Origin: Kryptolebias marmoratus
Lineage: Eukaryota > Chordata > Actinopteri > Cyprinodontiformes > Rivulidae
DNA length: 64,000 nucleotides
NCBI RefSeq assembly: GCF_001649575.2
Contig: NC_051432.1
Span: 24,403,894 to 24,467,893, forward strand
Direction: 5' to 3'
Under the pieces are notes generated by a model, which saw only the letters and a program-made list of their open reading frames with translations, was not told the DNA's origin and did not search any database. The position numbers and the translations under genes are program-made. Below are positions 28,601-39,700 of this stretch, piece by piece. Every line of letters starts with the position of its first letter. Within the stretch, counting starts at the first letter, position 1.

Positions 28601-31600
28601 CCTGATTCTGGGGTAAATCACCTCTTCATGTTCTGCAGAAGCCGGTTAATCACCCTTTGATTCAAATCAGGTGTGTTGGAGCAGAGGGACAAGTAAAACC
28701 TGCAGGATGGTGGCCCTCCAGGACCAGGATTGGACACCACAGTGCAGGACAGTAGATAAAAACTAAAAGTATCATAAGAAGACAAAACTAGAAAAGTTCC
28801 TGTAGAAACTCGGAAGGAGTCTGCCTCTTGGTGCGTGATTTTGTTTTCTCGTTTTAAATCCTAATGACTCCATAAGTTTATCAGCTGTAGACGAACACAT
28901 GATGATCCCTTCCTGGGAGTTTCACTGAATTCTGTTCTGCGGTTCATGAGATATTTCGCTAACAGATATTTTCACCAGTAGTTTACAGCGTTTTTTTTTA
29001 AACTAGAACCTGATGGATCTTCTAGCATGTTTAGGGATCACTCACAGCTACCGTCACACCAAATATAAGCTCAGTAACTCTAAAAAGGACTGATTAAAAG
29101 CCAGTTTTGTGCTTTCTGAAGTCGCTGCGCGTCCATTAATTACTGCCTGAGAGTTTCATTGAAATCTGTAAAAGGGTTTTTATGATATGTTTATTCTCAA
29201 CAGTTTTTAGTAACATTCCAAACAAATACCTAAGGTATCTGTTGGCAGTCAGTTTCAAACATAAAAGGTACAGAAATCAAGTCATAGCGCCCGTCCTGAT
29301 CGAGGTGAACGTTTTGATGCCTAAATGACAAAAAGAACACAAAGTGTGCCGAAGCAGTTAGATTGCAAAAATAAAACAACAGAAAACAACAGTGTGTGTT
29401 GCTGAATCAGCATTGTCTGTTTTCTTCTTCAGCCGAGAATCCACACACCCTGACGTCACGTCTTCTGTTCTGCAGGTGAATTTCCTGATGGATCTTATTA
29501 CCGAGTATCTTCCCTCCATCGTTATTACCTTGGCCAACTTCATCACCCCCGTCCTCTTCTCTTTCATCATCAACTTTGAAGACTACTCCCCTTCCTTTGA
29601 GATCCGGTTTACTCTCATGAGGTACCGTGAATTTCCAGATATCGGCATCGTATCCTCCTGTTGCTGTAATTCTTTGGATTTCTCTCTCCTTTTGTTTTGA
29701 TTAGATGCGTCTTCATGCGGTTGACCAGTATTGGCGTTTTGCTCCTCTCTCTTTGGAGGAAGATCACCAGATGTGACGACGCCTTCTGTGAATGTGGCTA
29801 CAACCCCGACCTTTACTCTGTAAGTTCTCCGTTCCTGCCGTGCGCCGCTCCGAACAGGTCTCTTAAAAAGGTACTTCCTCTTCCCTCAGCTTTAACGCGA
29901 CACAAACAGAAGAGTTCACCCTCACAGATTATACACCAAAACAAGCGGCTCAACCACGACCTGTGTGCTGTTGCCTTTATTGCTGTTTTAAGTTACCATT
30001 GCAAGGTAATTTGCCAAAAAAACGACCCCAAAACACAGGATTGCATAGAGAATCTCTGAAACTCTATTAAAACTGTATATATTTTTTAAAATACCTCATG
30101 AACCTCTGGACAGGAATAACTGAAACCTTCACATTGTAACCGTTGGAGGCGCCTCTTTGACTAATTAATGTTTTTGGGTCAATCTGATGCAAACAGCTGC
30201 CAGAAAAATGGCTTTAACTCTGTCATTTTAGAGATATTGATCACTGTTGGTTTGCAGTTTGGAGGCCCAGAGTATAATAGATCCCATGTATGAATTTTAG
30301 GGTCTTACTAAATATTGTAAAGATTGTAGCCTTCATTTTCCTCGGCAGTGTATTAAAATTACTTTTGTTTTTAAAGTATTTTCTGTCTTTGTCTCTGCAG
30401 TGCTGGGAGAGCCGCGTGGGCCAGGAGATGTACAAACTCACCATCTTTGACTTCATCATTATCGCTGCGGTCACCATCTTTGTGGAGTTTCCTCGAAAGT
30501 AAGAGTCGTCGAGAAATAAAACATTTAGTCTCACGGGAGCTCGTATTAGTCTCTCTCTGTTGTGATGATGAGGGATTTCATGGTAACTACACCAGTAAGC
30601 AGTTATAAAATTCACCAAAACCTGTTTTTTCTTCTCAGTCATTAGTTCCTCCCTTTCCGTCCTCTTCTGTTGACTCTGACGCTCAGAACATGTGCAGATG
30701 AACTTATATTCTAATGAAGATTTTGACTTTTTTCCCGTAAGTTAAATTCCTCTGCAGTCGTTTCTAACAGTCGTGACGCCCTGTCCTCCTCAGGTTTCTG
30801 GTGAAATACTGCAACTGTCAACTGATCAAGTTTTGGGGTGACCAAGAGTTTTCTATACCTCAAAATGTGCTGCAAATAGTTTACGGTCAAACCATCTGCT
30901 GGATTGGCACTTTCTACTGTCCCCTCCTGCCCGCCATCTGCACCATCAAATACTTCCTCATGTTCTACATCAAAAAGGTGATTTTTCTTTTATGACAAAC
31001 TTCTAGATCAGAAAGAACGTTGGTTTCAGATTTGGCTCCTTTTTTGTTTTGTAGACGTCGTTGCTTCACAACTGCCGTCCGTCTGTTCGTCCGTTCCGAG
31101 CATCCAGGTCCACCTTCTTCTTCCTGGTGGTGCTGCTGATCGGCTTGATTCTCGCCAGCCTGCCGGTTGTAATTAGCGTGGCGCAGTGAGTCTTCTTATG
31201 GTTTCACTTCAGGTTGTCGGGTGGTTTTTATGCGTTACTGGGTGAGTTTGATTAAACCTCCAAGGAAAGTAAACGCATCAGGATGTTTTGACCTGCAGAT
31301 ATTTCCAAAGTTTCATCCGGATTTCTGATGGAATTTAATCGTGTAGAAAATGATGAATGATTTTCTGGAGGTTTGCTGAAGAAGCTGAAACTAAGTTGTT
31401 GAGATTTAAAAGAAGCAGAAGACGAGCTAAAAGTGGCACAAGACAAAAACGGAAATACTGAAGCAGATTTCAGAGAGAATCTTTTTTTTTTTTTATTACT
31501 TTCTGTTTATTGAGGTTTTTTTTAAACAATCACATACAAAAACTCAGAACCGAAACAGACTGTCGACAAGAGAAAATACTCACATTCTGACTGTATTAAA

Positions 31601-32890
31601 CAGATTACAGGATAAAAAACCGTAAACAGATATAGTTTCCATTTTTTGAGCAGCTTTTAAATAAAAGAGGAAGGAGAGACCCGAATTATTCATCGCTCTC
31701 TGGAGATTTAGTCCATTTGCTCCAAATCTTTTTATGAAGGTCCAGTTGCAGCCTCAGCATGAATGTTAACTTTTCCATTTTGTGGGTTTCTTCCACCAGT
31801 ACCAGCCAGTCCTTTAGCGTTGGTGGGTCAGGTTGAAGCCATTTCCGAGTAATCAGTTTTTTGCCTGTAGCACTGAAGATTTTTAATAAATATTTGTCAT
31901 TCACGTTTAGGCCTTCAGGAACAGCTCCGAGTAGCAGTAACATAATGGGTTGTTGGAATTTAAGACCCATACTTCCAATAAGCCTTTATCTTAATGCAAG
32001 ACCAGAAAATATGGGAGTGATTTGCCTACAGAGAGAATCTTTTGGAAGAAATTGAAAAGATCTCTTTGTGTTTTTTATAAATATTTAAAAAAATGAAAAA
32101 CAAAATTACAATCAACAACAGAAATACACGGAAATATTTAATCAGTAATCAGTTAAGCTTAATTGATTTACATCTTCCAACTCATAATTAGAACCTTCTG
32201 ACTCTAAATGAGCAGAAGCTCACGTATGGCTTCAGTTTACATGTTTGTTCTGATTTAGTCTTCCTTTTTGCACAGAATAAACTCTTCCAAGGCCTGTGGA
32301 CCGTTTATGAACTACACCACCTCCTGGGAGGTGCTGCCCATCGCGGTGTCACAGCTGCCAGACGGAGTCCAACGCTTCCTCAGCTTCCTCTCATCTGAGA
32401 CCTTCGCCGCCTCGTTCTTTGTCGTTACATTGTCTGTGTTTAATCTGGTGTTTTAAACTTTAATGAACATATTTCTTTTTCTCGGTTTGGCTGCTAAAAT
32501 ATTTCTTTTTCTACAGTTTGGCCATGTTTTATGTGATCGCACTCGCTAGAGGTTACAAGAAAGTCATTAGCCAACTGAGGGAGCAGCTTACCATGGTTTG
32601 TTTACTGTTTTCTGAGGAGTCATTTGATCTGAGTTTGGTTTGTGGCTGAAGGCCCTGTGGACTAAAATCTACCATCGCTGTGTCCTTCGGTTCCTCAGGA
32701 GGGCCGTGACAGACAGTTCCTGATCCAGAGGTTGGTCATAGCCCAGCGCCGTTCCAAGTTCAATCCCAAGCCGCCCGGCCGCAGCAGCAGGAGCCCCAGG
32801 AGCCCCAGCTACCACACCAGCTTCGCCTACAACCACCCCGAGGCGATGCGCCTGGCAGACTCCCCACCACCCTCCTCCACACAAGTGTGA
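25676..32890 (+). CDS. tmc7: Transmembrane channel-like protein 7
   Basis: Sixteen coding exons: 25676-25691, 26384-26621, 26714-26856, 26942-27097, 27183-27268, 27359-27504, 27583-27730, 28068-28250, 29476-29621, 29705-29819, 30401-30498, 30794-30977, 31055-31185, 32276-32431, 32517-32595, 32699-32890 (2217 nt, 738 aa; human TMC7 is about 723). All are GT-AG and in phase. Landmarks: [15 protein letters not shown]-terminus, [20 protein letters not shown] (about 120-140), [12 protein letters not shown] (280), [13 protein letters not shown] (350), [16 protein letters not shown] (405-420), [20 protein letters not shown] (460), [19 protein letters not shown] (520), [25 protein letters not shown] and [20 protein letters not shown]. 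These match TMC7 over TMC5. It should be a ten-pass membrane protein. The tail after residue 690 is Ser/Pro/Arg-rich ([16 protein letters not shown]) and longer than in human. Exon 1 codes only METDQ plus one base; its ATG is inferred from the splice donor and phase. The 92-base intron 2 is the least certain junction. Confidence 0.92.
25919..26015. mobile_element. Diverged hAT-type MITE fragment
   Basis: CAGGGGTGTCCAAGCCTGG opens a copy related to the foldback MITEs. It then passes through GCAGAGAAACACCTG and CATGCAGGACAGTGGACC with large internal deletions. The right end and target-site duplication were not found. It lies in TMC7 intron 1. Confidence 0.5.
26040..26205 (+). repeat. R1 repeat fragment in TMC7 intron 1
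   Basis: TGTGGCAGCCATCTTGAACC, TGCAAGTTTCAGTAGATTTG and GGTTCATGAGATAAACGGAC match the 3' half of R1. Confidence 0.75.
28315..28520. repeat. GCTAAAAGTAGCAAAAG satellite
   Basis: Degenerate tandem units of GCTAAAAG/TAGCAAAA in TMC7 intron 8. A short related patch (GAGCTAAAAGTGGCACAAG) occurs near 31424. Such arrays are frequent in some killifish and livebearer genomes, from memory. Confidence 0.7.
28522..28750. mobile_element. hAT-type foldback MITE (copy 2)
   Basis: Element 28530-28742 flanked by the 8-bp duplication TGCAGGAC on both sides. Termini are CAGGGGTGTCCAATCC and GGATTGGACACCACAG, with the internal inverted TCCAACACACCTGATTC. It is in TMC7 intron 8, next to the satellite. Confidence 0.87.
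28860..29190 (+). repeat. R1 repeat, two partial copies
   Basis: The first piece ends GGTTCATGAGATATTTCGCT. The second starts GATCACTCACAGCTACCGTC and ends GAGAGTTTCATTGAAATCTG. Both keep + orientation and are decayed. Confidence 0.7.
30085..30260 (-). repeat. R1 repeat fragment in TMC7 intron 10
   Basis: ATACCTCATGAACCTCTGGA, ATGGCTTTAACTCTGTCATT and TTAGAGATATTGATCAC correspond to the reverse-orientation R1 5' half. The YY1-like box is lost. Confidence 0.65.
31471..32043 (-). mobile_element. 5'-truncated L1-like LINE with 15-bp target-site duplication
   Basis: CAGAGAGAATCTTTT flanks the insertion at 31471-31485 and 32029-32043. On the minus strand the element ends in a poly(A) tract (T-run on +). 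It encodes a C-terminal ORF2 piece ([39 protein letters not shown], ending PESDE then stop) preceded by a decayed [15 protein letters not shown] motif, the L1-type C-terminal region. It sits in TMC7 intron 13. The 95-codon open frame is a remnant, not a gene. Confidence 0.88.
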
Positions 32891-33388
32891 AGGGAGGCGT
32901 AAACATTTCAGGAAAGACGAATCCTGATGGAACACAGGATATTCTGTGCAACATTTCTGTTTGGGGTTGCTTTGCTTTTATTTATGTACCTCTGCAGTTT
33001 TAGTTTTATCTTTTACTTCTAAGAGGGCCTCCATTTCTTCAAACTTATGGACTTTTTATGGACCTGTTTTAAAACTTATGCACTTTTAAACGTTTTAATG
33101 CTGTCTTTGTTTTTCTACCACTGCAGTGTTTACTGCAGTCATTATAAACACATAAAACAAATACATATTGTCATATATTTGTTAATACACAGATGACTAA
33201 TAAACTTGCATGTACTGTTCCGAAAGCATTCTTGACTTTTTTATACATCCATGTCACTTTTGAATGATGGGTTGAATAATACTGATGTACTGGCTTTAAT
33301 TAGATTTAGGTGAAAACACTGTTTTTGTTGCGATGCTTTTTATGTTAATTTGAGACCTGTTTTTATGTTGTAAATATTTTACATGACA

Positions 33389-33394
33389 AATAAA
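33389..33394 (+). terminator. tmc7: TMC7 poly(A) signal
   Basis: AATAAA in ACAAATAAAAAAACTTG, 499 bases after the TMC7 stop, followed by T/GT-rich sequence as expected downstream of a cleavage site. An earlier AATAAA-like site (TAATAAACTTG) near 33199 is an alternative. Confidence 0.6.
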
Positions 33395-33657
33395 AAAACT
33401 TGTTTTTATTAACTTTTTGTTTGTTTCGTTTTTTTGTTTGTGTTTGGATTTCGCTTTTGTTTTTTCATGGTTAGTGTTTTTTTGTAATTATTTATTTTCT
33501 TGTATTTCATGCTTGGCTATGTGTTTTGTTTAAATTTTTATATTTTATTTTCTTTGCTTTGTTGTGTTATTTGTTTTTTTTTTTCTTCTTTTGTATGTTT
33601 TTAGGTTTGTATGTTATGTTTTGTTTCCTCCATCTAGTTTTTACCTTTAACTATCCC

Positions 33658-33684
33658 TCCGCGCCGCCAGGGGGCGCTGCAGCG
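33658..33684 (+). promoter_or_regulatory. CTCF-like motif in the TMC7-NOMO gap / NOMO promoter
   Basis: GCCGCCAGGGGGCGCTGCAG is a near-perfect match to the CTCF core (CCAC/GCCAGGGGGCGC). It is a GC-rich island in otherwise T-rich DNA, about 90 bases before the NOMO ATG and about 270 after the TMC7 poly(A) signal. No TATA box is seen, which fits a housekeeping promoter. Confidence 0.65.
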
Positions 33685-33774
33685 GAAACCCTTGGCTTCT
33701 CATTGACAGCAGTTCAGCTGGTGGGGAACCGGAGGCAGCGTGTGGTGTCTACGGTTGACAGCCAGTCAGTCAAA

Positions 33775-36700
33775 ATGTTGAGAATTACGATCCGGGCAGA
33801 CTTGGGGTCTGTTTGGATCTTATTCTGCGTCTTGTACTCTCAGTTCCTGACCGTGTCCTCGGATGATATCGTGGTGGCGTGTGGCGGCTTCGTGAAATCG
33901 GACGTTGAGATCAACTACTCCCTGATCGAGGTGAGAAACGTCCCCGGTTAGCCGCCGAGCTAGCTGCTAACCGATACCTGGTTTCTGGTAACGAAGCGGA
34001 GGTTAGACCGTCCTGTTTCATTGAATTAAAAAAAAAAAAAAAAAAAACTGCTTCAACTGAAAATTACCACTTGGGCGCTTGAGCGTACAGTTTGCCTAAA
34101 TTAATCCAGTTTGAACGCGACTTAATGACTAAATGTAGCTGTTCGTGCAGGTACAAATTACTGATAACCTTTAAACTAGCTCTATAAGAAAATACTACTC
34201 TAAATATGCTGTTTTACACGTGGCAGTCACTCCTAATCCGTATCAGTGCTGATGAGGAAGACCTTATGGGCTCCTCTTAATCCCCTCATTCAACCCTGCA
34301 GGGGATTTAACATTTGACCCAGAGTTGCAAAATTGACTCATTCAGGCAGGTTTGTTTTTGATTACTGAACCCATTTGCCATAAAACTGACTATCAGTGCC
34401 TCGGAAATGTAATGTTTCTCAGTGCATGTGTGTCTTCTTTGATTTTCAGATTAAACTCTACACCAAACAAGGCTCATTAAAGTATCAAACAGACTGTGCT
34501 CCAATTAATGGTTACTTCATGATCCCCCTCTATGATAAGGTATGAAAGCTACTCATATGAGTTAAATTATTCCTAATGCTTACTGTAATTAAGTTTTTAT
34601 TTTATTTTATTTTTTTACACAGGGAGATTTTGTTTTGAAGATTGAGCCACCTCTCGGCTGGAGTTTTGGTAAGACAAGACGAAAGATAAAACGTTATTTT
34701 ATGTATGAATATGGTTTTTGAGTTTTATTTTGGGTTTTCTGCAGAACCTACGAGTGTCGAGCTGCACGTGGATGGAGTCAGCGACATCTGCACCAAAGAA
34801 GAAGACATCAACTTTGTCTTTACGGGATTCTCAGTTTCAGGAACGGTGAGAATTAATTGGTTAATTATTTATTAACCAGTAAATTGACAAGTTCTGTTCA
34901 GAACTTGTCAATTTTTTTTTCCGACACACTACTGACACCGTCCAATAGGACTGATTTCTGATTAATGAATACATAAAAGTAAAGTGTTTGAAGCATTTTT
35001 CTCCTCTTCAACATGATAAATAAGTGTAGCCTGACTCCCCGCAGATAATGTGTTGCTGATGCAGTGTGAGTGTTTTCTGTACGTTTTGTTTGTTTTAATA
35101 TTTTCCTCCTCCCTGTGTGGATGTGTGTTGTGTAGGTTCTGAGTAAGGGCTATCTCCTGGGCCCCGCAGGAGTCGAGGTCAAACTGAGCCGAGCTGGGTC
35201 AGAAGAGAAACTCCAGAGTGTCGTCACGCAGCCGGGAGGAAAGTAAGTGACCCCAAACTTTCTGTTCGATAAGGTTTGACACAGGGGACTCTGCAGAGGT
35301 CACGTGGATGAAACCGATTATCGTGTATCACCAGCCGGCGAACAAAAGCAGGAATGTTTTTATACATGTCTGTGTTCGTTTGTCTGTATCGTTAGGAAAA
35401 TATCTTATGAACAACTGGATAAATTTGAATTTGCATTATCATTTAATGCACATCTACAACACATTAACTTTTGGCATCAGCCCCATTCAATATGGCTGCC
35501 ACGGCTAAGGGAACATGGCAAACAAAAAAAGTCTCTAACTCAGTCAGTTTTCCAGATGTTGAGTAGCTGAAAATCATCCTGAAATGCATTTGAGTGCTAA
35601 GTGATTGAGCTGGTGTGTGTGTGTTAGTAAAATATCTGTTGGATGACTGGTAATCATGGCCTGTAACTCGTTAACATAAGGAGCCAACCCAATTCAAGAT
35701 GGCTGCCACAGCTAATCGGCCTTAGCCTACACAAAAATGGCTACCTCAATCAGTTTTACAAATATTGAGCTACATTAGGTTCAGTAATGGATGAGACATC
35801 CCTCCTCATATAAGACTCTGAACAATAATGCGTGTTGTGAGATACTACAGTATCACGTGGCGTCGCTCATGACGTCATTTATGAGGTTTAACCAAAACAG
35901 TCAGAACGCTGTTCCTTCTCAGCAGAAGAGGGTTTTGGTTTACAAGCCTGGCATGAAAGGCAGCGGGTGATATGCATTCCTTCAAGGATTGCTAGGCCTT
36001 TAATTAAAGATTCCTCTTCTTGCTGACGCAGGTACACCTTCTTCAAAGTGCTGCCTGGAGGTTATGACATCACAGCCTCCCACCCCTCCTGGACTCTGGA
36101 GCAGGTCGGTCAGAGAATGGGATTCTGTCGGGGAACGAATGATGTTCTGGTTCCTTTCAGTTCTGTCATCTAATTGAACCTAAAGTACAAATCTGATCAA
36201 TGAATGTACCTTTTCTCAGTAACGTTTGGGGTTCAGACATGTTAGAAGAGTTGTAATCATCATGGGGGATAAAAGCTTTTAGCAGTTATTTTTTAATTAG
36301 TTTTTGGAAGAACTGCGACACCAGATCATTTACCTTCATGGAAGTGAGTGACTTATCAGAACACAATCAAACATTTTCTCAACTTCAAGTATTTAATAAA
36401 ATATCCTTTTTTTTAGATCAAATCTCTTTAGCCAGACACACCTGGGAACAAATATGTAAACTGTAAAAAAATGAAGATTATGTTGTTTGGAAACCTATTT
36501 AGGTTTAAAAAAGGGTGAAGGTGTTGTGATTTCAATACCAAATACTGAATCTTTTTTATTTTTTTTAAGCATGCCAAGTAAAACGCTGACAGAGATTCCC
36601 ACCCAGCTGATGTTATCACTGCTGCAGTGACTCAACCATCTTTTTTAAAATTCTGTTCCACTTCAGGGTAGAAAACGTCCTTATTCGGTTAGTTGCTGAG

Positions 36701-39700
36701 CTGATAAGGTTCCCCATCGGGTCAGCAGGGTTGGAACTAATGACATCCAGCACTAATTGCATCGTTCCGGATGAAACTTATCGCAGCAACCTTTGCCGTC
36801 CTCCTGCAGAGGAAAACCTCGGTGCACGTCGCCACCGCCAACGCTCTGGCCACCGAGCATCTGGTGGTTGGAGGCTACGACGTCTCGGGGGAGGTCCGCA
36901 GTGATGGAGAGCCCATGAAGGAGGTCACCTTCCTCCTGTACTCAGCCACAGTCAGGAGAGAGGTAATCCAACACCAGCGTACGGAGAGGAGAGAAATTCT
37001 CTGAGTGCTTGTCTCATCAGTTCCACGATCTGAAAAAGGCTCCTTTATTTAAAACACGGTGTTGTCTCCAGGACATCGCTGACTGTAACATGTCCCCGGT
37101 GGAAGGTGCAGACCAGGAGGACAACTCTCTGGTCTACCTGTGCAACACTTTGTCCAGAGACGACGGTGCCTTCACTTTTCCCTCGCTCGCCAGCGGCGAG
37201 TACACAGTCGTACGTTTTTGTTTTTCTTTCTTTCTTATTTTCTTTCACAGAGTTGCTTTTAATCAACACTATCCCTTATGGCTGAACTGACTGCATCTTT
37301 GCGTAACCATGGCAACAGCGAGCGGGGTTTAGCACTATAGCAAACAGCCCTTATTGCGAGGTAGAAAGAAGTCGGTTAATAATTATAAATTCTTCTTAAT
37401 GACACGCAGCTTTGTTGATCTGTTCACTTCATCTAATATTCACTCTGTTCAATAAATACATAAAGAAAAGTTCTCTCAAAGTTTTACAGTGATCTGTTGA
37501 CATAAATACAAAATAATTAAAAGTAATACCAATAAAAATTAACCTCTACATGTTTTATAGTGTAGAGTCAGTGTAATCCTGAGGCTGCAGGTTCGAGCCC
37601 AGGTTGCGTCAGGAAGGGCATCCGGCGTAAAACAATTGCCAAATTGTTTGTGCGAGTTTGCTCGCTGTGGCAACCCGTGAAGAAGGGAGCGGCCGAAAGA
37701 ACTTCCTTACTATGTGTTTTTACTTTTTACTGTTGGTTCTGTATTTCTTTGGGTTGCCAACACGTGAACCAGCTGCTCAGAGCAGAGGGACAACTAAAAC
37801 TGGCTCAAGATGTTTCAGTATTTTTTGTTTTTCGTGGCGTCAGTATCTGTAGAGGCAGGAAATCTTCATCTGGCTGCAGTTTGTAATAAAACCACTAGAT
37901 GTCTCCACATCCCACAAAGTATTTTTTTTATTCTAAAACAAGTTTAATTACAATTTTGTTTTTCTGTGCTTACAGAGCAGCTGGACGTGTTAATATAAAT
38001 ACTGTTATCCATCTGATTGTGTTTGCTCTCCTCCAGGTGCCTTTCTACCGAGGAGAAAGGATCACGTTTGATGTCGCTCCGTCTCGGATGAATTTCAAGG
38101 TGGAACACAACAGCTTGAAACTTGAGGTAAAGGGTTAAATAACTATTTTCACCTTTCTTCCTTTTAATGCCACAGTCGTATAAATATAACTAACTAACTT
38201 CACGAAACCGGGCGTGTTTTTGTTGCTGTGTGTGCAGCCCATCTTCCGTGTGATGGGTTTCTCTGTGATGGGTCGAGTCCTGAACAGCGCTGATGGGGAG
38301 GGGGTGTCGGACGCCACGGTGTCCCTCAACAATCAGATCAAAGGTGAGCTTCAGAGAAGCCGTTTTAGGTCCACTACCTGAGGTGTTTCCTTCAGTAATC
38401 CCGTATATTTGAGTAAGATTATTCTCATGTGGCTGATTTCACTACAGATGTGCTGACCTGAATCATTTCTGATCCACACAGCTTTAACCAACGTGACGCT
38501 AATAACATGCTCACAACATGAGCATGATCTTGCTGTACTTTTTAAAATTATTGGAGCTTATTGTGAAGATATTTTTAATTTAAATGTATACATAACTTTT
38601 TTTTTAGATATAAAAATCAGCATTATGTGACAGTTCAAAATAATTTTCTTAATCTGCTGTAAGTGAAGTTGTTTGTTCTTTAATAACAATAACTTCTTTA
38701 ACAGCTGCAGCAACAGGTTTTCTTTATGATATTGCTGATCTACTGGTGTTCACCACTCTACATTAAAATTAATTTTAGAAACTTATTTTGTGTGAAGTGT
38801 GTAACTACAAATACCCGATTCTTCATCTTAAATAACAGTTTGTGATCAGCTGATAAAGCTGGTAAAGCATACTTGAAGACTTCATGTTTCCTTTTTAAAT
38901 AACTTGTTAAAAAATAAAATAAAGCAGTTTTATCGGTGCTAACTCTTGACCTGCCTTGTCCTTTTGTTCCCAGTTGTCAGCAAGGAGGACGGTTCTTTCC
39001 GGCTGGAGAACATGACAGCAGGTGTCTACACCATCCGCGTCAGCAAGGAGCTCATGTTCTTTGAGCCAATCACAGTGAAGATCGCCCCGAACACGCCCCA
39101 GCTCCCTGACATCATCACCGCCGGGTCTGCTGAGCCGTTTTAAACACGATTAAATGTTCCCTCATCAATCTTAAACTCGCTGTCTTCTTCCCAACACGCC
39201 TTTATGAACTCCTGATGTCGGCCCCACGCAGGTTCAGTGTTTGTGGTCAGATCTCCATCAGCCGCCTGCCTGAGGGCATGAAGCAGCAGGGCCGCTACAA
39301 GGTCACCCTGACGTACCGGGGCCAAGACAAGGCTTTCAGTCGCACCGCCGACTCGGACCCTCAGGGGGCCTTCTGCTTTCAGGCCAAACCTGGAGACTAC
39401 AGCGTTCATGTAAGGCTGCGGCGCAGCTCTCAAGTCATTTAAAGTTATCTAAGTGAGCTGATAAAGTGTGTTATCCTCAGAGGGAAATACGACCATAATT
39501 CAGTTGATTTCAGTGTTCGTCTTGCAGAACTTGCAGGCCTTGTTTTCCCTGAGTTGCCCTCTGCTGATTTGACCTCTGCATGTTCAGGTATCCCTGCCTG
39601 AAGCGGAGGTGAAAGCGGGCCTCGCTCTGCAGCCTCAGGCCCTCCAGGTGTCCCTCGTGGACCGGCCTCTCACAGACCTCCTCTTCACTCAGTTCATGGC

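Noticed and set aside
33526..33774. N-terminal extension of NOMO in the same open frame
   Set aside because: The upstream codons are low-complexity Phe/Leu-rich translation of the TMC7 3' flank. The ATG at 33775 gives a proper signal peptide and the length of the human protein.
37580..37660. Possible tRNA gene (GGTTCGAGCCC box)
   Set aside because: There is no A box or cloverleaf, and the following GGAAGGGCATCCGGCGTAAA sequence identifies a short interspersed repeat.
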